From contig CAWDGB010000021.1 in assembly GCA_963801715.1 (NCBI GenBank), positions 1 through 18,394 of the forward strand: a DNA stretch of 18,394 bases, read 5' to 3'. Below, in pieces: positions 14,679-18,394 of the stretch. The stretch's first letter is position 1; every line of letters starts with the position of its first letter. The notes below the pieces were generated by a model, which worked only from the letters and a program-made list of their open reading frames with translations, searched no databases and was not told the DNA's origin. Origin of the DNA: CAVVJA01 sp963801715 (GTDB lineage: Bacteria; Actinomycetota; Actinomycetes; Mycobacteriales; Jatrophihabitantaceae). Position numbers and translations under genes: made by a program.

Positions 14679-16889
14679 CTATTGGTTGTCCAGCCCGAGT
14701 TCGTGGCTTCGAGCTACGGCCTGACTGCGGGATGAGACTCCGAGCTTCTGATAAATCGAGTACGCCTGCGACTTGACGGTATGGAACGAGAGGGACAGGC
14801 GGTCGCCGATCTCTCGGAAGGAAAGATGGGTAGACAGCAATGGCAAAACCCGCAACTCTGCTGCCGTGAGCGACGACGGGCCGTGGGAGACCTGGTTGAT
14901 CCTGGCGAGTTTCACCTGCAGATCACCGGCTGCGTCGGTAAGTGTGCCAAGGTCCGGCCGTTGCTGGATGATCTCGCGAGCTTGTTTGAGGACGGCGGCG
15001 GCGCCCCCGGGATCCCCAAGCGCGATGTAGCACCGGGCCAATTCGAGGAGGGCTTGCACGGACACTGCCGGCAAGGCATAGGTGAGCAGCGGTCTCAGCC
15101 GCACGGCACGCCCGAGGTACAGTCGCGCCTGCGAGATTTCGCGGCGGTGCAGCGCCGCCCGGGCGGCCCACGCGTAGACGAGGGCGCTCGTCCAGTAGCC
15201 CTCGAATCCCCCGGACTGCACGATCTCCGTCGCGCGCTGGGCGTCGGCGGTGACCTTGTCCCAGTCATCGTGCGCGGCCGAGACAAAGCAACGTTCGGCG
15301 AGGATCATCGCCACCGTCGGCCATGCGTTCGCGAGCCTCGCCTCGTCGAGAGCGTGAGTGAAGATCGGATCTGCGCTGTCCACGTCACCCTGCAGCAGGT
15401 AGGAGATGCCCACGGTATGCAGCATCGCGCCTCGGTACGGACTGTCCGGGCTCAGTCCATCAAAGGCCAGCTGCGCGTCGCGACGCATCTGTTCGACGCC
15501 GCCGCGAAAGAGGAAGGCGCGCAGATATGCCAGCGTGCTCTCCACCGTATTTCCGTCTGGAAGGATTCCGGAAGCAGCCGCACGCTCGGCGGCGCTTGCC
15601 CACCGCTCAGCCTCGGCCGCGCGCCCGAGGAGCGCGAAGATCAACGCGCCGTGCACGGCGATCGCAACGTAGTGCTGCGCCGAAGTCTTGTCTCGGAGGC
15701 TTTGCATCCAGCGCAGCACCGTGTCCACGCGCCCGCTGGCCCAGACCGGCTGCATCACGTCGAGGACCAGCCGCACGGCCCGGTCGAAGTCTCCGGCCTG
15801 CTGCGCGTGGCCGATCGCGGCCTCGGGCGCGGAATTCGCCTCGTACCACGAGGCGGCGCGGAAATGGAGATCCGCGACAAGATCGGGCTCCCGCCGCCGC
15901 AGTTCGGTGTCGAGCAGCTCGCGGAGCAGGTGGTGATAGCGGTACCACTCACGGCGCCGGTCCAGCGCAACCAGCAGCAGATTCCGGCGCTCCATCCATT
16001 CGAGAAACTGTCCGGATCCCTTCCGCTGCAGGACGGCGTCGCACAGCGATCCGCACATCCGATCGAGGACCGAGGTGCGGCACATGAACGACACCTCCGC
16101 GTCGGACAGGTGGTCAAGCAGTTCCGAGCGCAAGTAGTCGCCCATGAAACGGTCATCGCCGGCGAACCTTGAGCGCACATCGCCTTCCGGAGCGCCGGCT
16201 CTCATGGCGAGTGCGGCCAGGTACAGCCCGGCAGCCCATCCCTCAGTCAGCTCGAGCAGTTCCTCGACTCTCGCCGCGCTGGCCTGGACTCCGGCGCCCT
16301 TGAGCAGCGCCGATGCCTCCTGCGTGTCCATCGCCATATCGGCCGCGCTCACCTCGACGAGAGCGCCCTGAGCACGCAGGCGTGCCGTCGGCAACGGCGG
16401 GTCGGTGCGCGAGGCGAGCGCGAGTTGCCATCCCACCGGGAGGCGAGCCGCGAACTCGGCGATCACGTCTCGGCAGTCCTTGCTTGTCACGGCTTCGATC
16501 TGGTCGAGCACCACCGCGATGCGCCCGGGGATTTGCGCGATCGCGGACATCAACCGCGGGACAGAGGTGATACCCGCGCCCGAGGAGGCCAGCGCCGCGA
16601 ACACCGCCTGGTCGATGGGCTGGATCCCGTTCACCGCGACAGCGAGAGCGCTCAGCAGCACAACTGGGTCGTTGTCCGCGTCATCGCACGACACCCATGC
16701 CACTGGCGTCGAGAGCCGCGTGGCCCACTGTGCCAGCAGTGTTGTCTTCCCGTAGCCCGGCGGCGCCACCACCGAGATGACCGGTTCGGACGCCGTCGCC
16801 AACCGGTCCACCAAAGCGGACCGGGCAACGAGGCCCGGACGAGCGACCGGGGGACGGAACGCCGCCTCTGCAGTCGTCGACACAGCCAA
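14679..16889 (-). CDS. MalT-like LuxR-family transcriptional regulator (STAND ATPase), 736 aa
   Basis: This is the second large regulator of the same class, shorter than its neighbour. Walker A APPGYGKT is at about 42-49, Walker B-like RIAVVLDQIE lies near 122-131, and LTEGWAAGLYLAALAMRAG marks the end of the NTPase/winged-helix part. A TPR-like helical region follows. The C-terminal LuxR HTH reads SLTAAELRVLPLLSTHLSFR and SFHTVKSQAYSIYQKLGVSS. The frame is open to a GTG at 16898, but that codon lies within the GGGGAGGTGA ribosome binding site. I chose TTG 16889, eight bases after GGAGG; GTG 16883 is the other option. It lies 45 bp after the dehydrogenase pseudogene on the same strand. It is only distantly similar to the facing regulator, so this is not a recent duplication. 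Confidence 0.9.
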   Translation of the reverse strand: MAVSTTAEAAFRPPVARPGLVARSALVDRLATASEPVISVVAPPGYGKTTLLAQWATRLSTPVAWVSCDDADNDPVVLLSALAVAVNGIQPIDQAVFAALASSGAGITSVPRLMSAIAQIPGRIAVVLDQIEAVTSKDCRDVIAEFAARLPVGWQLALASRTDPPLPTARLRAQGALVEVSAADMAMDTQEASALLKGAGVQASAARVEELLELTEGWAAGLYLAALAMRAGAPEGDVRSRFAGDDRFMGDYLRSELLDHLSDAEVSFMCRTSVLDRMCGSLCDAVLQRKGSGQFLEWMERRNLLLVALDRRREWYRYHHLLRELLDTELRRREPDLVADLHFRAASWYEANSAPEAAIGHAQQAGDFDRAVRLVLDVMQPVWASGRVDTVLRWMQSLRDKTSAQHYVAIAVHGALIFALLGRAAEAERWASAAERAAASGILPDGNTVESTLAYLRAFLFRGGVEQMRRDAQLAFDGLSPDSPYRGAMLHTVGISYLLQGDVDSADPIFTHALDEARLANAWPTVAMILAERCFVSAAHDDWDKVTADAQRATEIVQSGGFEGYWTSALVYAWAARAALHRREISQARLYLGRAVRLRPLLTYALPAVSVQALLELARCYIALGDPGGAAAVLKQAREIIQQRPDLGTLTDAAGDLQVKLARINQVSHGPSSLTAAELRVLPLLSTHLSFREIGDRLSLSFHTVKSQAYSIYQKLGVSSRSQAVARSHELGLDNQ

Positions 16890-16897
16890 GTTTGTCA

Positions 16898-16902
16898 CCT
16901 CC
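16898..16902 (-). promoter_or_regulatory. Ribosome binding site that decides the start of the 736-aa regulator
   Basis: On the minus strand GGAGG is embedded in TGGGGAGGTGAC. Its final G is the first base of the GTG at 16898, which therefore cannot be the start. TTG 16889 is at ideal spacing and GTG 16883 is 14 bases away. Confidence 0.6.
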
Positions 16903-16934
16903 CCATACGCGATCGAGTAGGCGTCATCGGCGGC

Positions 16935-17978
16935 TCATTGCACAAGGACTAGCTTCCACTTCGATGCCGAGCTCTCCAGCAGTTCGTGCGCATGACGAGC
17001 TTCTGTGAGCGGCAGGCACTCCGCGACGACCGGGTGGATCTTGTTCGCGCGGAGTAACTCGACCAGCACGGCGAAGTCCTCCCGGAACCACTCCGGGTCG
17101 ACGGGCTCGCCGCCACCGCTCCGGGTCGCGAGGAGCGTCGCGGAACTTCTGGACGTGGTAGGCGAACGCCTTCCGGCGGCGCGACACCTTGTCCCAGAGC
17201 CAAACGGTCGCGATCGCCGCGTACCACTGGATGACCGCCGGCCAGTTCTTGTGCCCGTGCGAGAGCGTGGCGTAGCGGCGAACACGACGAGCCTGCCGCC
17301 GAGCCGCAGAGCGCGGAAGGAGCGAAGCGAGATCGGGCAACCAAGCGAGTCGAGCACGACATCCACGCCCTTCCCGGGAGTTCGCGAACCCGCGCCGGAA
17401 ATCCTCGTTGCGATAGTCGATGGCAACCGCACCGAGCCACTCGACCGCGGCACGATCGCGCGCCGAACATGTCCCGCAGAGCTGACCTGCGGCAACCGCT
17501 CCGAGCTCGAGCGCCGCGACGCTAACCCGGCCGGCCGCGCCGTGCACAAGCACCGACTCTCCGCGCTTCACCTGCGCCGTGCGGTGCAGTACCTGGTAGT
17601 CGGTCATGTAAGGAAACAGGATGCTCACGACCTCCGCCGGGTGAGGTCCTCGGGCATCTGGACCGCGCCTGCCCCGGGAGACAAGTCCGGTCCACGTCCG
17701 CGCCCCACACCGTGAGCGCGCCGATGCGGTCACCCTCTCGTAGCCTCGTGCACCCCGGGCCGAGTTCCTCGACGGCGCCGACGAGCTCATGCCGGGCGTG
17801 AACGGCGGCTTCGGCGCGCCGGGGATGTAGGTGCCGGCTCGTAACTGGGCGTCGGTGAACGACACCCCCGCCGTCCGGACCTTGACCCGCACCTCACCCG
17901 GCCCCGGTCGGGGATCGTCCTCGTCCACCACCCTCAAGACATCGGGCCCGCCATAGTGATCGACAACGCACGCTTCAT
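16935..17978 (-). pseudogene. Medium-chain dehydrogenase/quinone oxidoreductase-like, multiply frameshifted
   Basis: The gene is recognisable from end to end but only by changing frame at least six times. From ATG 17978 the order is VVDHYGGPDVLRVVDEDDP, GPGEVRVKVRTAGVSFTDAQ, ELVGAVEELGPG, REGDRIGALTVWG, AEVVSILFPYMTDYQVLH, GESVLVHGAAGRVSVAALEL, AVEWLGAVAIDYRNEDF, GKGVDVVLDSLGCPISLRSF, HKNWPAVIQWYAAIATVW, REDFAVLVELLRANKIHPVV and KLVLVQ-stop at 16935. This is the zinc-independent quinone-reductase branch of the MDR superfamily (NADPH site GAAGRVSVAA). The first shift comes directly after the start codon (ATGAAGCGTGC, one G fewer than needed). Its AGGAGG site is intact. It was probably once a functional NADPH-dependent reductase co-transcribed with the 61-codon gene upstream. 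Confidence 0.85.
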
Positions 17979-17982
17979 GTCC

Positions 17983-18168
17983 TCAGCCTCCTAACTGCAC
18001 CCGCTCCGCCGGTGCCGGATCGGCATCGACGTAGCGGGCACTGATGCCGGCGCGAGGCGCCGACGCTGTGCGGGACGACCCCGCGAGGAACACCTCGACG
18101 ATGACCGCCGCAGCAACAGCGTGATCAAACACGGCAATCCACGCCGTTGCCTGCCTGACTGTGTTCAT
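17983..18168 (-). CDS. Small protein of unknown function, 61 aa
   Basis: A short minus-strand gene starts at ATG 18168 with a strong GGAGGG about five bases upstream, which is much better than any spurious frame here has. The N-terminal half (AWIAVFDHAVAAAVIVEVFL) is hydrophobic or amphipathic and could be one membrane helix. The second half is polar. The stop is four bases before the ATG of the dehydrogenase pseudogene, and the AGGAGG of that gene lies within the last codons here, so the two are a coupled pair. The upstream DNA holds a cluster of palindromes, so expression is probably regulated. I do not recognise the family; it could also be the remains of a longer gene. Confidence 0.5.
   Translation of the reverse strand: MNTVRQATAWIAVFDHAVAAAVIVEVFLAGSSRTASAPRAGISARYVDADPAPAERVQLGG
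17987..17992 (-). promoter_or_regulatory. Intact ribosome binding site of the broken dehydrogenase gene
   Basis: AGGAGG lies eight bases before ATG 17978 on the minus strand. A perfect site in front of a gene with a frameshift in its second codon suggests that the damage is recent or is a sequence error. Confidence 0.7.
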
Positions 18169-18185
18169 TGGACCCTCCGTTCAGT

Positions 18186-18201
18186 GGACGAAGGGTCGTC
18201 C
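18186..18201. promoter_or_regulatory. Inverted repeat GGACGA-AGGG-TCGTCC
   Basis: A perfect six-base inverted repeat with a four-base centre lies 17 bp upstream of the ATG of the 61-codon gene. It could form a hairpin in the 5' leader of that transcript or serve as an operator. It shares the GGAC...GTCC ends with the two palindromes farther upstream but has a longer centre. Confidence 0.45.
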
Positions 18202-18237
18202 TCCCCACAAGGCTGGCTGCATAAGCGCTGCCAGCGA

Positions 18238-18277
18238 TAGGACCAAAGGTCCTGGCCGCGGTAGGCCATAGGTCAGG
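18238..18277. promoter_or_regulatory. Tandem DosR-box-like palindromes
   Basis: AGGACCAAAGGTCCT at 18239-18253 is a perfect palindrome of six-base arms around AAA. A degenerate copy, TAGGCCATAGGTCAGG, follows at 18262-18277, with centres about 23 bp apart. The form GGAC-N4-GGTCC resembles the mycobacterial DosR (DevR) box, which is built on GGGAC and GTCCC/GGCCC arms. Paired boxes near a promoter are usual for that regulator. The site is about 70-110 bp upstream of the 61-codon gene. The assignment to DosR is inference from resemblance. Confidence 0.5.
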
Positions 18278-18327
18278 CTACTGGCGCGTATCAACCGGAA
18301 CATCGCGAACGTGCTCAGGCACTCAAC

Positions 18328-18340
18328 GGGAATAAGTCCC
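18328..18340. promoter_or_regulatory. Further box-like palindrome GGGAATAAGTCCC
   Basis: Read on the minus strand this is GGGACTTATTCCC, one base shorter than the GGGACTWWAGTCCC form of the DosR consensus. It is the most distal of the four related palindromes in this region and might serve a divergent gene beyond the window end. Confidence 0.35.
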
Positions 18341-18394
18341 AGATGGTGACCCCTGGCGCTGGCCGCTGACCAGCAGGCGCCGAAGTTCTGCGCG

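Larger units (their letters stand above)
18169..18394. other. Upstream regulatory region, no gene seen
   Basis: The last 226 bp of the window contain four related palindromes but no coding frame of note on either strand. The region probably holds the promoter of the minus-strand 61-codon gene, and perhaps that of a divergent gene outside the window. Confidence 0.5.

Noticed and set aside
14781..16172. 463-codon plus-strand frame opposite the second regulator
   Set aside because: It has no SD and no domain, and it is wholly antisense to the NTPase/TPR gene.

Overview
The window is 18.4 kb of high-GC DNA with the gene style of an actinomycete: GTG/TTG starts, tight same-strand gene runs, long spurious reading frames opposite real genes, and families common in Mycobacteriales such as type II NADH dehydrogenase, trehalase-like GH15, DUF4239 and MalT-like LuxR regulators. 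A cluster of palindromes at the right end resembles the mycobacterial DosR box. I infer a mycobacterium or close relative; the species cannot be fixed from the sequence alone.

Layout. (1) 36-4098, minus: an operon-like run of type II NADH dehydrogenase, aldose 1-epimerase and a GH15 glucoamylase/trehalase-like enzyme, with 4 bp and 9 bp between genes. (2) 4104-5131: a gene graveyard holding a frameshifted sulfatase fragment (minus), a GH15 C-terminal fragment (plus) and two unidentified short frames. (3) 5102-7642, minus: a GMC-family flavin oxidoreductase followed 21 bp later by a cyclase-family (kynurenine-formamidase-like) hydrolase, probably one catabolic unit. (4) 8225-10158, plus: an aquaporin and, separately, a four-helix DUF4239 membrane protein. 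(5) 10544-11829: remains of an IS21-type transposase, a carboxymuconolactone-decarboxylase-like gene that looks frameshifted near its start, and an MFS transporter reduced to its two ends. (6) 11852-16889: two large intact MalT-like (STAND ATPase plus LuxR HTH) regulators facing each other, with 19 bp between their stop codons. (7) 16935-18394: a heavily frameshifted medium-chain dehydrogenase/quinone reductase pseudogene, a 61-codon gene just upstream of it with a strong ribosome binding site, and an upstream region with several DosR-box-like palindromes.

How it fits together. The left third is carbohydrate and respiratory metabolism. The middle is an oxidoreductase/hydrolase pair of unknown substrate. 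The right part looks like a regulatory island in which both big regulators are intact, while the neighbouring enzyme and transporter genes they might have controlled are broken. No tRNA, rRNA, CRISPR array or complete mobile element was found. I did not find a convincing new multi-gene system; the most interesting items are the palindrome cluster with its small gene, the convergent regulator pair, and the pattern of one-base losses confined to a few genes.
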